The notes beneath the pieces are model-generated. The model was not told the origin of the DNA, did not search any database, and saw only the letters and a program-made list of their open reading frames with translations. A stretch of 64,000 nt of DNA. Origin: Saturnia japonica (Eukaryota; Arthropoda; Insecta; Lepidoptera; Saturniidae). Both the position numbers and the translations under genes were made by a program. This document shows, one piece after another, positions 36,401 through 45,411 of the stretch (positions are counted from its first letter, which is position 1; every line of letters starts with the position of its first letter). The stretch spans positions 20,708,001 to 20,772,000 of the forward strand of contig CM065309.1 of the NCBI GenBank assembly GCA_033032175.1, written 5' to 3'.

Positions 36401-38892
36401 GATCACATCGAAAATTCGAATAAATATTACACATCCGTCTCTCCAAACAGAGCGTGCCAGCGCCCACGCCCGCGTAACCACCGTTCTCTCCGCAGAGGGC
36501 GGGCGGTCAATTTCGCTCCAGCACACCCGTCACGTCCACCCTCTCTAGCGGTAACCCAAGCCTAGGTCCGTTCCTCGGTGTGAAACCCTTGGGTCAGGCA
36601 ACCGCCCGCGCGATACAAGTGACACTGTACGTGCATCACTTAGCTACCTACATACAACACTACACACGTATGAACATACACACGTGCACACCACACAGGT
36701 ACATAGGTTCTGTGAGGGACCTTTTTTTTTTCTTTTTTTACGCTAGTTAGTTAGGTAGAAACATTCCGATTACTGAATACACATACGCACGGTTCCTTCC
36801 TTCCTCCCAGGAGGAAGGGAACGTGCCTATGTGTATATTTAGTTAGCTCGAATCGTAGGTGTAGGGATTCGAATAGATCGCGACCTATTTGCGAACGCGA
36901 CGACCGCCCGAGCCGAGGTCCGGCCACTTTGGCACCCTCGTGCGAGTCGTCCACGAAACTTTCGCGGCTGAGTGCCCTCTGCGCTCGCCCCCAAGTCCGG
37001 TGAAGCTGTAAAAGCCGCAGCGGCTTTAGGGCCCCTAAGGCTAACAGTGTAGTCAGTTCTAAAAAAAAAAAAAAAAAAAACCTACAGACAGTACTTTATC
37101 TGTTTAATCTATATGTCAGTTTAATTCGACCCTGGATACACCTTTCCACCCAATTGGATTTTCAGCATTTAGAGATGTTGCGAACAGTTTATGAACATGA
37201 AGAAGATTTAGAGTTATTGCCAGGAATAATGTTGGAGAACCATATAGAAGGTGGGCATATTCCCGACACAGCCGCCTACATTATAATGCGTCAATTAAAA
37301 CGAAGCCTTATTACTGACAGACATTGGTATGAGAGACCTAACAGACCTAACGCTTTTACTCCTGGTAAGATTGTCAACATAATATAATTACGTTTATTTA
37401 CCATTTTTACAAAATGTTCATTATATTTCATACCCTTCATTATTGCTTGATAGAAAATGACTAAATCAAATAATATTTTTCAATTTGCAATTATAGATAA
37501 ATTAAAAATTATTTATTATATAATATTTGGGAAATTTCATATTTTATCGAATGGAGAATTTCAATTAGTGCACTTTACGAAGCGGTTTTTATTATGGAGA
37601 GAGTTTTTAAACATACTCACCAGAAATTTATTTCAATATTTTAGCTTGTTAGTAAAAAACCTAGCCTATGTTAGGGAGCACTGTAATAATAAGGATTTAT
37701 TTTTCAACCAGCTGTGCCCGCGGATTGTCGTCTCTCGAAAGCACGCTGAAGCCTACTGGCCTCACTTTAACCCGCCGTTTATTTTAAAGATAAAAACGCT
37801 TATTGTGGATGATTCTGAGATAACAGACTTATGTTCTTGCTGATATTTTGTAGTTCATTTAAGATCTACAATTATATAATACATTAATTAAAAATATCTC
37901 TTATGGTTTACACATCGTAAGCCATTTAAGAGCCCAAAAGGTCTCTTTTACGAATTTATTTACTATTATCACCACTGCTTATTACTTTATGTAACAAAAC
38001 ATATCCGATAACCTGGTAACTTAGCTCTTAATTAAAATGAAAACAATGTATATCTGATAAGTGGTTTTCGCCTGAAAGGAACATAAACGGACACACAGGC
38101 AGAGAGACTTTGAGTTTTATAATATATATGTATATAGAAGAACTCAAGATACCGAAATACCATATTAGATGATGGCATACGACAATATTTTATCTTATTT
38201 TAATATCGACTTGATGATATGTTGTTAGGCAAGAATCAAATAGCTAACTTATTTAAAATAATTAAATTAAACAAAATAATATTAAGTGGGTGGGTAGCCG
38301 GTAGCCATTATAATAAATTTTATACATAAACTGTTTCTAGATCAAATGTTTGAAGTAAGAAAATCAAATCTAGCTGGACTTTTGTGCATGGTTGGAGATG
38401 AAGTCACACATGTACAGCCTCAAGCTTTCCGGAGAATCAGTTCAGAGTAAGAAAATTAATGATATTGTTTTTCTCGTAAACAAAGCTATATAATATAAAA
38501 AAATATAAAGAAAAATTACAGGGATATGTCATAAGATATACAATTATCTTAAATCTGAATATATTGAGTAACCTTTTAGTTAAATGCACATAAATTGCTT
38601 GAGTAAAAAAAAACTGTCAGCCGTAGGACTGCATGTCAAAAGTGAAAACTTCGTATTTAGGAAGTATTATACACACATCTATTTAAATGTATCCGAGAGT
38701 GACGGTCACGCGAGTTCAGTGTTTTTTTTTCCATCTCAAAAGGGCCCAAGGTGCCTAAAAAACTTTTCACTTTAAAAAAACTTTTCAAATTTATAGGACT
38801 AAAGATTTATATTGTTTTTCAGAAACCAGATGGTGAGTTGCGATGAAATTCCTCAAGTCGATTTATCATTTTGGAAAGAAACAACCGATTAA
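15485..38892 (+). CDS. Secreted animal haem-peroxidase-like protein, copy A (12 exons, 618 aa)
   Basis: Exons: 15485-15615, 21728-21867, 23476-23640, 25817-26004, 27306-27495, 27906-28094, 28221-28368, 29891-30047, 32028-32201, 37166-37364, 38341-38446, 38823-38892. All introns are GT-AG, phases agree, and the 1857 nt give 618 residues and a stop. Residues 1-18 are a signal peptide (MIRHLVIVLTLYLNLSNG). Family landmarks in order: RRVDGSCNNLNHPTYGAF (59-76), RAYEGGRLKSE (233-243), RAHNQIASKLAELNPHWDD (288-306, with the proximal His at 290), GLLCMVGDEVTHVQP and the C-terminal SCDEIPQVDLSFWKE. The active site is damaged: family GQFxDHD reads AEFIATD (132-138), so distal His is Thr137 and the haem-linking Asp is Ala136; Arg270 is kept but the haem-linking Glu three residues on is Pro273; the Asn backing the proximal His is Leu366. 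Probably a secreted pseudo-enzyme with a binding role; its ligand is unknown. Relatives include chorion peroxidases. Confidence 0.92.
15885..16110. repeat. Dispersed lepidopteran-type repeat fragment in intron 1
   Basis: Contains TGTTGGGCAAAGGCCTCCTC and the nearby CACGCCAGCCCACGACG, phrases I recall from abundant repeat families in moth and butterfly genomes. Non-coding; the open frame at 15891-16103 is incidental. Confidence 0.45.
16370..16680 (-). pseudogene. Retroelement-associated ORF fragment with ELTVPWE motif
   Basis: The minus strand reads RPDIFLNSRENKRIVLVELT then VPWETNIPKDHT in 16638-16432. VELTVPWE is a recurrent phrase in repeat-encoded invertebrate proteins next to reverse transcriptase; I cannot name the family. 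It is truncated and lies in intron 1 of copy A. A related non-coding piece (GCAGAACCTATG...TTTTAGCATTT) occurs at about 17064-17102, matching 16668-16700. Confidence 0.4.
17395..17870 (-). mobile_element. Non-LTR retrotransposon 3' fragment, sister of 48834-49620
   Basis: The stretch with CACTGTTCCCTATCCTCT and the following CTTCCTCGCTTTCCTTCAA matches 48847-48970, where the minus strand encodes a reverse-transcriptase C-terminus. Here frames are fully decayed. It is oriented minus, opposite to the host gene in whose first intron it lies. Confidence 0.65.
18618..19690 (-). mobile_element. 5'-truncated jockey/CR1-type LINE in intron 1 of copy A
   Basis: A minus-strand frame (19616-18981, 211 residues) is the C-terminal end of a non-LTR reverse transcriptase: VSVIRDLGVMMDSRLLYTYH, then KMFGFIYR, LKILYFTYIRSYLDYASPIW and IQSKFLRYLNYKF. 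This is the thumb and connection region that follows the YADD domain, ending in a stop at 18981. A 3' untranslated region runs on to an (AAAT)n tail at 18618-18640 on the minus strand. The catalytic part is missing, so the copy is dead, though the remaining frame is long and clean. Confidence 0.85.
19691..20394. other. Intron 1 of copy A, no feature recognised
   Basis: AT-rich intronic sequence. I see no coding frame, RNA gene or clear repeat. Confidence 0.4.
20395..20525 (+). mobile_element. LINE 3' tail with (AAAT)n end
   Basis: The sequence ends GGTGTGCAATAAAGATTAAA followed by TAAATAAATAAA. This resembles the 3' terminus of common lepidopteran non-LTR elements. No coding part remains. 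Confidence 0.5.
20585..20710. repeat. Dispersed repeat fragment (GACAGACAGATAGACA class)
   Basis: AATCGATCCAGCCATTTCGG followed by AGCCAGAACAAACAGGCAGA and a run of AGACAGACAGATAGACA is a widely scattered insect repeat end, thought to be the 3' part of retroelements. A partial relative is at 22448-22500. Confidence 0.5.
21868..23475. other. Intron 2 of copy A
   Basis: AT-rich intron. A fragment near 22440-22560 (AAAATCGATTCAGTTGTTTG) resembles the retroelement-derived repeat at 20585. Otherwise nothing is supported. Confidence 0.4.
24300..24560. repeat. Dispersed repeat in intron 3 of copy A
   Basis: GATGGTAACCGTCCAGCGTA and later GGAACAGAACACAACGATAT, TTGGCTGTGATCTTCTGTAG. The second half (24410-24545) has a sister at 62788-62925 in intron 10 of copy B, in the same orientation. 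Non-coding repeat of unknown class. Confidence 0.6.
24838..25060 (+). mobile_element. tRNA-derived SINE
   Basis: The head has a polymerase III box-B-like TTTCGATTCCC about 40 nt after a box-A-like region (TGGTCGTAAGTGTG). The body (AATTCTCAGT..., TGTGCCCAATTAATGGCAAT, TTGCCCCCTGTTAGATGG) matches a lepidopteran SINE pattern I recognise. It lies in intron 3 of copy A. Confidence 0.72.
26450..27180. repeat. Degenerate tandem repeat of about 330 bp, intron 4 of copy A
   Basis: Units begin near 26459, 26793 and 27060 and share CATA(C/G)(C/A)CTTAGTATTCG, AATTTCAA, CATTTTCGAGAAAAA-like, and CTATAGGTTTT(A/G)ATAAT blocks. The last unit ends with CAGCCAGACAGACGGACAAC and GTGATCCTATAAGGG, the usual right end of a common insect repeat. 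Copy B has only a few hundred bases of unrelated sequence in intron 4. Confidence 0.6.
28530..29105 (+). mobile_element. Decayed jockey-type LINE 3' end in intron 7 of copy A
   Basis: Frames with stops read RTKKFDTSYFWRTVKQWTCP and, further on, NMESFKHYVKGYLCKP. This is the fold seen at the C-terminus of jockey/CR1-type ORF2 proteins (RT..FF..TV..WN.LP...F....FK). The tail at 29058-29105 is (ATTT)n-rich. Dead. Confidence 0.55.
29106..29890. other. Rest of intron 7 of copy A
   Basis: A minus-strand open frame at 29485-29246 (79 residues) has no recognisable domain. The 29560-29620 part (TCCGGATCTGAAGAAT) matches intron 7 of copy B near 59765, so it is ancestral intron. Confidence 0.4.
30048..32027. 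other. Intron 8 of copy A
   Basis: Its right part (31800-31920, CATTCTTTACTGAGTAGCAAAG) aligns with 61280-61390 in copy B. No gene is seen. The two insertions in copy B's intron 8 (60690-61015 and 61075-61260) are absent here. Confidence 0.45.
32783..32793. repeat. Left target-site duplication of the jockey-type LINE
   Basis: ACCTACAGACA here is repeated as CCTACAGACA directly after the poly-A at 37081-37090. Confidence 0.88.
32794..33661 (+). CDS. LINE ORF1 (gag-like zinc-knuckle protein), 5'-truncated
   Basis: The open frame formally extends left to an ATG at 32741, but those bases are host intron left of the target duplication; element sequence starts at about 32794, inside the protein. 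It has three zinc knuckles: CQNCQLYGHAARNC, CVKCREDHPTREC and CVLCGEEGHPANYRGC. They sit downstream of a MVVAILDLSPEGKAIF segment of the kind found in jockey-type ORF1 proteins, and a Pro/Ala-rich stretch follows. It ends with TAG at 33659-33661, nine bases before ORF2's ATG. The role would be RNA binding in the retrotransposition particle. Without its N-terminus and promoter it is probably inert. Confidence 0.85.
33671..36565 (+). pseudogene. LINE ORF2: endonuclease and reverse transcriptase, one in-frame stop
   Basis: Open from ATG 33671 to TAG 36266-36268 (865 residues). The same frame then continues with SRSYFDTASNHANPL to TAG 36563-36565, which would make 964 residues. Residues 8-220 are an apurinic-type endonuclease: FFNARSL, VQETLL (Glu), AGDLNCGHT and SDHRPV (211-217) are intact. 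The reverse transcriptase has LRKAPGPDGI, AFDKVWHEGL, GVPQGSILAP and catalytic YADD (677-680). After it comes the KYLGVTLDSRLSF region. Loss of the last 99 residues to one nonsense change is the only lesion seen. The layout and motifs fit the jockey clade. Confidence 0.92.
36570..37080 (+). other. 3' UTR and poly-A tail of the jockey-type LINE
   Basis: Non-coding, with a T-rich run at 36722-36738 and the family terminal block (GTGAAGCTGTAAAAGCCGC near 37000) before the A tail at 37060-37080. Confidence 0.8.
37365..38340. other. Intron 10 of copy A
   Basis: The first 190 bases or so are almost identical to intron 10 of copy B (62524-62710). The part 37720-38050 recurs at 43195-43500 between the genes. 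No gene is seen. Confidence 0.6.
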
Positions 38893-39340
38893 TGTTAAAA
38901 TTTTGATTACATACATCTTTTATCTTATCTTATATATCTTTATTCATATGATTATATACAATGATTTAAAAATATATATATATATATATAATTTTGAAAG
39001 CAATATATTAATATTCGTGTCTAAAATAATATGTGTTTCAATTTTATATAAGTTAATGCACTAAGTTAAACATAAAAAACTACGATATAGTATATCTATA
39101 TGAATTATTAGGATAGTCCTGACTGACTAACTTATCATCGCCAAGCCTAAATCATAATTTTTATAATTTGGGATCATAAATGATTTCATGCTTATACAGG
39201 ATCTACAATATGATCATCGAGCTTAATTCAGGCTTGTCTAAAGCATTCATTAAATATTTTATCAGTGTTTGAAGTCAAATTCACTAACGGGAACATCATA
39301 TTTATGATCGTGCTATCTATTTTTTTTATTTCACCTATAT
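38893..39340 (+). other. 3' flank of copy A
   Basis: No AATAAA signal was found in the 350 bases after the stop; CATAAA at about 39070 and ATTAAA at 39249 are the nearest variants. A (TA)n run lies at about 38970-38990. Confidence 0.35.
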
Positions 39341-39359
39341 TAAAAATTCAAAGGTATTT

Positions 39360-39850
39360 TTATCATGATGATGATGGCAAACCATTCTGCGGTCTGCCTA
39401 ATGATAAGCGGTCACTGCAGCCTTAGGACGTTTGCAGTACTAAACTATCACATGTGCATTGCTGACCCTTTTAAAACTTCTACTACACTGCACTGTACTT
39501 TAGTCCCCTAGAAAAACCTCAGTAGGTAGCTCATTCCACATCCAGAGCGTTCGAGAAAGGAAACTCTTCTGAAACTAGATTATTCGCGACCATTTACATT
39601 ACAAGGTGTGTGAGGGTATACGGCATACGGTGCGATAGTGATAGTGAAAGGAAGTGAAGTATCTCCTTAGACTTGTATGTTTCATACCGCTTGTGAGTTT
39701 GAGATCGTCAACAAATCTCAGAGCTATAAGTCTTACAAGTTCGTGCGCGACCGTCCTAGGATTCCGACTTACGTTGGCGGGGACGAGATTCAACAGACGA
39801 CAACGGGGGCGAGTAATGTAGCGGGGAAAGGAAGCGCGTGCAGTTATGTG
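39360..39850. repeat. Dispersed lepidopteran-type repeat
   Basis: GATGGCAAACCATTCTGCGG, ATAAGCGGTCACTGCAGCCT and the later CATTCCACATCCAGAGCGTT, CGAGAAAGGAAACTCTT form an abundant lepidopteran repeat pattern I recognise. Non-coding; the minus-strand frame at 39793-39599 has no domain. Confidence 0.5.
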
Positions 39851-41600
39851 GCGTAGGCGTGCAAGTCACATTACACTGAAGTAAATAGTATTACGTCTTC
39901 GTAGAAACGGCCGAAACGAAATCTAAGTAAACTTTGAGGTTTGATCTCTTGCTAAATTACTATTAAATATTACCTCGTTGGTTATGACGGGACTTAGGTC
40001 ATCGAATGTTGTATGCGATTTTGTGTAGTTAGTGCAAAAATCTCTGTATTTTATATAAGGAGCGAAACAAAAATATCTGCCTTTCCTCAAATCAGCTGTT
40101 AATCAAAATAAACTAGATTTTGACTTTCCACGATAGGAACATTGAATACCTTTAAATGCTGATACTCATTTTCTAATATTGAATATGAATTGATTTTGTA
40201 ATATTTAAGATATTTCCTTTATCACTGATAATGTTTATATTCTTGGCAAAGTAACGGCTGGTCTTTGATGGTAAATAGGTCCAGTGCTATTTAAAAACAA
40301 AGATATAAATATATAAATATCTCTTCACGTTACGCTTGAAAGACCCGATGACACTATCCAGGAGATGGTTTCACAGTTTACAGAAGGACAAAGATAAGAT
40401 ATTGCGATAATAATACAAGTTGGCACTTCACGGGAGTGTTAGAACATAGTCCTCTTCATATAAAGTAAGTATTTTAATACATTTCATAGAATGTTAAGAG
40501 CAGCATTTGCAGCAACTTTTAAGCCAAATTAGTCGCTTTTGGTGATTCTTTTAATTATGGGATTTTTTTTCGTGTAATTTCGTACACGTAATACTTGATG
40601 CATCAGGTAGAGAGGATTAGACATAGCGTAAAGTGAAGTGTGACCATTTTATTTACCTTGCTTAACTAAAATGTTGACTTTATTGGATCAGATCTATGAC
40701 GAGATGATGAGTACGTCTTGAAGTAGCAAAACAGCTGGTATGACTCACAAAGTACCTGAAAGTACTCGAGTACCGGAGAGTATTCGATGAAACGGTGGTT
40801 AATGTCTGTACATAGAAGATATATGAGAAAAACTATTATTGGGGGCCTTTATCAACGCAGTAGAACCCAAAACAATGATTGTTATAATTTTAGTATCTTT
40901 GTCTGTTTACTATGCGTTTGTGCGCGCTAATCTCAGAAACGGCTTAACCTATTTGAAAGCGGTCTTCACTAACATATTTTGGTAAGCTTCACTTAAAATT
41001 TTGTTTTTTTTTTTTCAATCGCTTAATAAATAAAAAAGTTATATCAATTTAAAAATCACATGAGCATTTGTTCGATAAAAATGTTATAAACTAACAGTTC
41101 AGTTGAATTGGCGGAAGCTTAAGTTAATTGAATATTATGGTTTGTAATATGAAGATTATTGAAAGATTACATAAAGTTATAAAACGGAAAGTTTGGGAGA
41201 ATTTGAAAAACCCAACATAAGTTGACCTCAGATCTATATGATTAATTATATTAAAAAGGGATTAGCTTACGCTGGATTTTTGTCGGTTGGATATCAAACT
41301 CTGATGAAACGATTCACAGAAAAATCGAGGTCTAAAAGATTGATCTTTCAAGAATCATCTTTTTTAAATTCACATTTTTGGGATTTATATTAACAGTATA
41401 AAAATCCCTATTATAAAAAATAAAAAGGCCATCACAACTATAGATCTTTTGTTATTTTTACTATACGAAAGTATTTGATAAAGAGAAACACAAAAAGGTA
41501 TAGAGAGAGAGAGAGCATTTATTACAGTTTTAGCGAAAGGGAATTCATATATAATATGTATCTAAGATAAATATTACATTATAAATGCAAATGTAACTCT
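39851..41600. other. Intergenic stretch without recognised genes
   Basis: Holds a second fragment of the previous repeat type around 40320-40460 (TCACGTTACGCTTGAAAGAC) and a short (GA)n at 41500-41516. Nothing coding. Confidence 0.4.
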
Positions 41601-41619
41601 GTCTGTCAGTTGCGATTTC

Positions 41620-42060
41620 ACGCCTACGCCGCTGTACCAATTTTGATGAATTTTGGTATAGAGATAGACTGGATAGACTTTTGTCACGAAAATAAAAATG
41701 GAAGGGGTGAAATGGGGGATGACAAGTTGTATGAAGGACCCATCAAACCAATTTTGTTATAGAAATATGTATATTGGTCATTGGAGAAGAAAATAGGCCT
41801 TATGTCGTGAAAATAAAACTTTACGGGGTGAAATAGGGTATGGAGTTTTTTTTGAAGAACCCATAAAACCAAATGAGATGAATTTTGGTATAGAGATATA
41901 TTGGTGAACCTTGGAGAAGGACATAGGGTACCTTATGGCGCGTTAATAAAACTAGAAGGGGTGAAATATATGAAAACCCACCATTTCTCAATTTAGGGAT
42001 ATGAAAATTCATATTTGTATTTTTGGTAAGAAATAACAGGGTTGCGCGTTTGTGAAAAAT
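41620..42060. repeat. Three degenerate tandem units of about 120 bp
   Basis: Units near 41640, 41755 and 41880 share TTTTGGTATAGAGATA, a GGAGAAG(A/G)A(A/C)ATAGG block, ATAAAA(A/C)T and GGGGTGAAAT. This is a common non-coding repeat in insect genomes and may belong to the adjoining Helitron remnant. Confidence 0.6.
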
Positions 42061-42169
42061 CATCCCGCAAGGCGGTACAATAAGGGGTAAATAATTTCAA
42101 TTATTTTTGAAGTTATATTGGGACAGTTAATGTGTTGGATTCATATTGGCATATTATTACAATACCATT

Positions 42170-42740
42170 CTTCTGGGGCAGTTTGGCGTATAATTGTAAG
42201 TTTCCGGATTCATGAGAGACATCCCCATGTTATCCATCTTGACGTATACCTATTAGGGGTAATTCATTTGATAGTGAAAGCATTAACAGAAATTACGCAA
42301 TTGAAATAAACTGTACAATTCGCCGAAACTTTACAAACTGATATACACTAACTATATATAACTAAAGAACAGCGTTTAATATTCGATATTGTATGTCGCA
42401 GCGTAGACAGTACTTTGGGAGTAATGCTGTTAGTAGATGCTCCCGGTGGAGCAGGTGGAGCAGGTGATAGCGTCTTTATACCCCGGATTCCTTTCATTCC
42501 AAACAATTTTCCGTATAGTTTTAAACGAGTCCAGTTTTTCAGTGAGCCTATGTTACGCCATCAGAATAAAGCTCAAGATCAGACGCTGAAATTTGCGGGT
42601 GCGCATTTAGTATGAAGTAGCTGTTTTTCGCAAGGTCAGCTTTATGTGGCTCTGTCGCGTGTTAGCAGTCCTAGGAAACTTTATGCTTTGATCCCCGAAT
42701 ACTGTACGTCTAATATCGTGTAAAAAGAAAGAGAAGCATT
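42170..42740 (+). mobile_element. Helitron remnant with internal deletion
   Basis: Frames read GAVWRIIVSFRIHERHPHVI and HLDVYL (end of the Rep-to-helicase linker). Then come EQRLIFDIVCRSVDSTLG and VDAPGG (helicase Walker A, whose GK is lost), and directly GDSVFIPRIPFIPNNFPYSF with QLYVALSRVSSPRKLYALIP (the C-terminal helicase motifs). The bulk of the helicase between motif I and the C-terminal motifs is deleted, and frames shift. Non-autonomous and dead. No clear CTAG terminus with hairpin was found just downstream. Confidence 0.82.
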
Positions 42741-43194
42741 ACTGTATGTTAGATAATGAATTAAATAGTAGCTTATTTCTGCCACCTTCTACTTTCTTCT
42801 TTAAAAAAAAAATAGACAAATACATGAGAACTTTTTGCTGTTGGAAATTCTGGAAAAACTCAAAAATTGAATTCGCGTGCAGCAGATATAAGAAATAATG
42901 CATGTAATCACCTTTTTCAAATACCTAAGAGGGAAATCCCCACTACTCAACAGATAAACTATTTAAATGAAGATTTATCAGTGCGGCTATTAAAATCGCA
43001 CTATAGCTTAAAAATACATACATGATTTCGTTTAATATGACAAATTTACTTTAGATTGATAACAATTGAGTATGTTTACAATATAAATAAATTCATATTA
43101 TACGGTAGTCGAATATACTTTGCATATCGAGTTAAGTTTATACAAATCTACAGTGTACGTTAGGAATAAAAATAGGCTATTTGAAACAATATTC

Positions 43195-43640
43195 TAACAC
43201 ACGCATGAAACGTACTGGCCTCACTTTCAACCGCCGTTTATTTTAAAGATTAAAACGCTTATTGTGGATGATCCTGAGATAACAGACTTATGTTCTTGCT
43301 GATATTTTGTAGTTCATTTAAGGTGTACAATTATATAATACATTAATTTAAAATATCTCTTATGGTTTACACATCGTAAGCCATTTAAGAGCCCCAAAAG
43401 GTGTCTCTTTTACTAATTTATTTACCATTATCACCACTGCTTATTACTTTATGTAACAAAACATATCCGATAAACTGATAACCTAGCTATTGACTAAAAA
43501 CAAACAAACAACAAACAAACAACAAACAAACAACAAAAAACAAACAAAAAACAATGTATATCTGATAAACAATTTTTTTAAAAAAATATATAAATAAAAA
43601 TTACATGGATAAGTCATAAGTATAAGATATGTCATTTACA
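43195..43640 (+). repeat. Vestige of the peroxidase intron 10 region between the two genes
   Basis: 43205-43500 closely matches 37740-38050 of copy A's intron 10 (for example ATAACAGACTTATGTTCTTG in both), and 43575-43640 matches 38490-38550 beyond exon 11. The roughly 430 bp in between, including all of exon 11, are missing and replaced by a CAAA-rich simple repeat (43498-43552). It is either a scrap of a third gene copy or a product of unequal exchange. Confidence 0.6.
43498..43552. repeat. Simple repeat, (ACAAACA)n
   Basis: Irregular array of ACAAACAAAC units inside the intron-10-like vestige. Confidence 0.9.
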
Positions 43641-44138
43641 GGTAATTATCGGAAATGGCACTGGGATTACAGTATGGGGTGGAAACCACCCGTCCCACAT
43701 CGTGTATGATTATTCTACTTCTGTTCTTTAAATGGACTATAATTTAAACTGGTTGGAAGTAGATACCACAAAAAATAACCGCCAAATATGATATACTATA
43801 ACTGGGTTGTAGTCCCACTTATCTTTCGCCGGCGATATTGCTGCCGTTGGTGATTATCAAATACTTCCAGTTTTTGAAATCACTTTCTTCAGTAGTCCAA
43901 ATATAAAAATGAAAGAACACCACCGACACTTAACAAAGTATTGTATTTTCGAGTAATAAACGTCCCCCGCACCGGTATCTGAGTAAGTCCCACGCGTAAG
44001 TGACTGTTCATCTACGATTTTTAATATAGCGGTAGGTATTTATCGTTACCCTCGTCTGAAATAGTCGTTTCGTTTCGTTCGTTCAAATTCATAATTAGAT
44101 ATTCACAACTATCCTACTGCACAGACTGAGTGGAAAGG

Positions 44139-44180
44139 TATATAAGGCGCAGCGGGCATTTTCACTTGGATCGTCGAACC
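44139..44180 (+). promoter_or_regulatory. Candidate orphan core promoter and untranslated first exon
   Basis: TATATAAGG (44139-44147) is followed by an initiator-like TTCACTT at 44161-44167 and a strong splice donor, AACC then GTAAGTTATT, at 44181. The upstream 100 bases are less AT-rich than their neighbours. It may be the first exon of an unseen gene or of a long copy B transcript, or chance. Confidence 0.25.
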
Positions 44181-44688
44181 GTAAGTTATTGGTAGTTCAT
44201 GAATAATATTAATAGAACATGATTTATTAGCCTGTGATTCGTGGTTTGTGATTTGTAGTTAGGGCAAAGCTGTTCGGCATGTAAAAGTTGAATAATTTCA
44301 AAAAATAATAATTTTGCATATGAACGCGAACAGATTGTTGAATTTTTCATCGGCATCGTGACTCAGTAATGTATAAAACATACTATATTACTTCATAAAC
44401 GCTTATAGAAACATAAATATTGAAGTGTAGGATCATTTATTTAAAATTTAAAGTTTATATAAAAATACATTACTAATGATCATTTACTATTAAATATCCA
44501 CCCTAAAATAAAGAACCCTTTGACAACAGAACTTGATTGAAAATATAGCTTTCGTTCCTCCCTGTTAGTAAACTAAGACTGGCTTTGCAGTTCACCTTCC
44601 TAAGGCATTTGTCGTCAATGAGAGCAAAGAAACGCAGCCCTAAGCATGTTTTTTTTTATACAGTTTATGTCGTAGCACATAGCAATAC

Positions 44689-45411
44689 AAAGCCTCGACA
44701 AAGTTTCTCAACAGGTGGGCCTTAAAATGAACATGGACAAGACGAAAATCATGTCGAATGTCCATGTGGTGCCCACCCCAGTATCAGTTGGGAACTCTTG
44801 TCTAGAAGTTGTTGAAGAATATGTCTACCTGGGACAAACAGTCCAGTTAGGTAGGTCCAACTTTGAAAAAGAGGTCAGTCTACGAATCCAATTCGGCTGG
44901 GCAGCGTTCGGGAAACTGCGCGACGTCTTCTCGTCCAAAATACCTCAGTTCCTCAAGACGAAAGTCTTTGACCAGTGTGTGTTACCAGTGATGACATACG
45001 GCACAGAGACGTGGTCGCTCACTGTGGGCCTCATAAGAAAGCTCAAGGTCGCTCAGCGAGCTATGGAGAGGGCTATGCTTGGTGTTTCTCTACGAGATCG
45101 AATCAGAAATGACGAGATCCGTAGACAAACTAAGGTAACCGATATAGCCGAAAGGATTAGCAAGTTGAAGTGGCAGTGGGAGGGGCACATAGTTCGGAGA
45201 ACTGACGGCCGTTGGGGCAGAAAGGTTTTCGAGTGGAGACCACGCACCGGAAAGCGCAGCGTAGGATGGCTCCCCACTAGATGGAAAGACGACATAATAA
45301 AGGTTGCTGGAAGCCGTTGGGTGCAGGCCGCACAAGATCGGTCGCTCTGGATATCTATGGGGGAGGCCTATGTTCAGCAGTGGCCGTCCTGCGGCTGAAA
45401 TGATGATGATG
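44689..45411 (+). mobile_element. 5'-truncated RTE-type LINE with 12-bp target duplication
   Basis: ACATAGCAATAC flanks it at 44677-44688 and 45412-45423. The clean frame 44715-45398 (227 residues) covers the end of the reverse transcriptase: VGLKMNMDKTKIM, YVYLGQTVQL, LPVMTYGTETWSL, LKWQWEGHIVRRTDGRW and GWLPTRWKDDI, then QQWPSCG and a stop. The tail is (ATG)n, as in RTE elements, not poly-A. The catalytic YADD part is missing, so it is inert, but it looks young. Confidence 0.92.

Larger units (their letters stand above)
32794..37080 (+). mobile_element. 5'-truncated but nearly intact jockey-type LINE in intron 9 of copy A
   Basis: About 4.3 kb from the left target duplication to a poly-A of about 21 nt. 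It carries the end of ORF1 (gag-like), a full-length ORF2 (endonuclease plus reverse transcriptase) broken by one stop, and a GC-richer 3' UTR ending AGTCAGTTCT and poly-A. The host intron in copy B (around 62235-62260) lacks it and gives the empty site. Base composition is much richer in GC than the surrounding intron. A 3'-end stub of the same family lies at 12689-12766. The long open frames and clean duplication suggest recent insertion. Confidence 0.93.

Noticed and set aside
37457..37843. 128-codon open frame in intron 10 of copy A
   Set aside because: It lies in intron sequence that is disrupted by a deletion in copy B, and no domain is recognisable.
41500..42060. CRISPR-like or satellite array
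   Set aside because: Only three diverged units of about 120 bp with no spacers; an ordinary tandem repeat in a eukaryotic genome.
45053..45335. Two minus-strand frames of about 80 codons
   Set aside because: Antisense shadows of the RTE reverse transcriptase.
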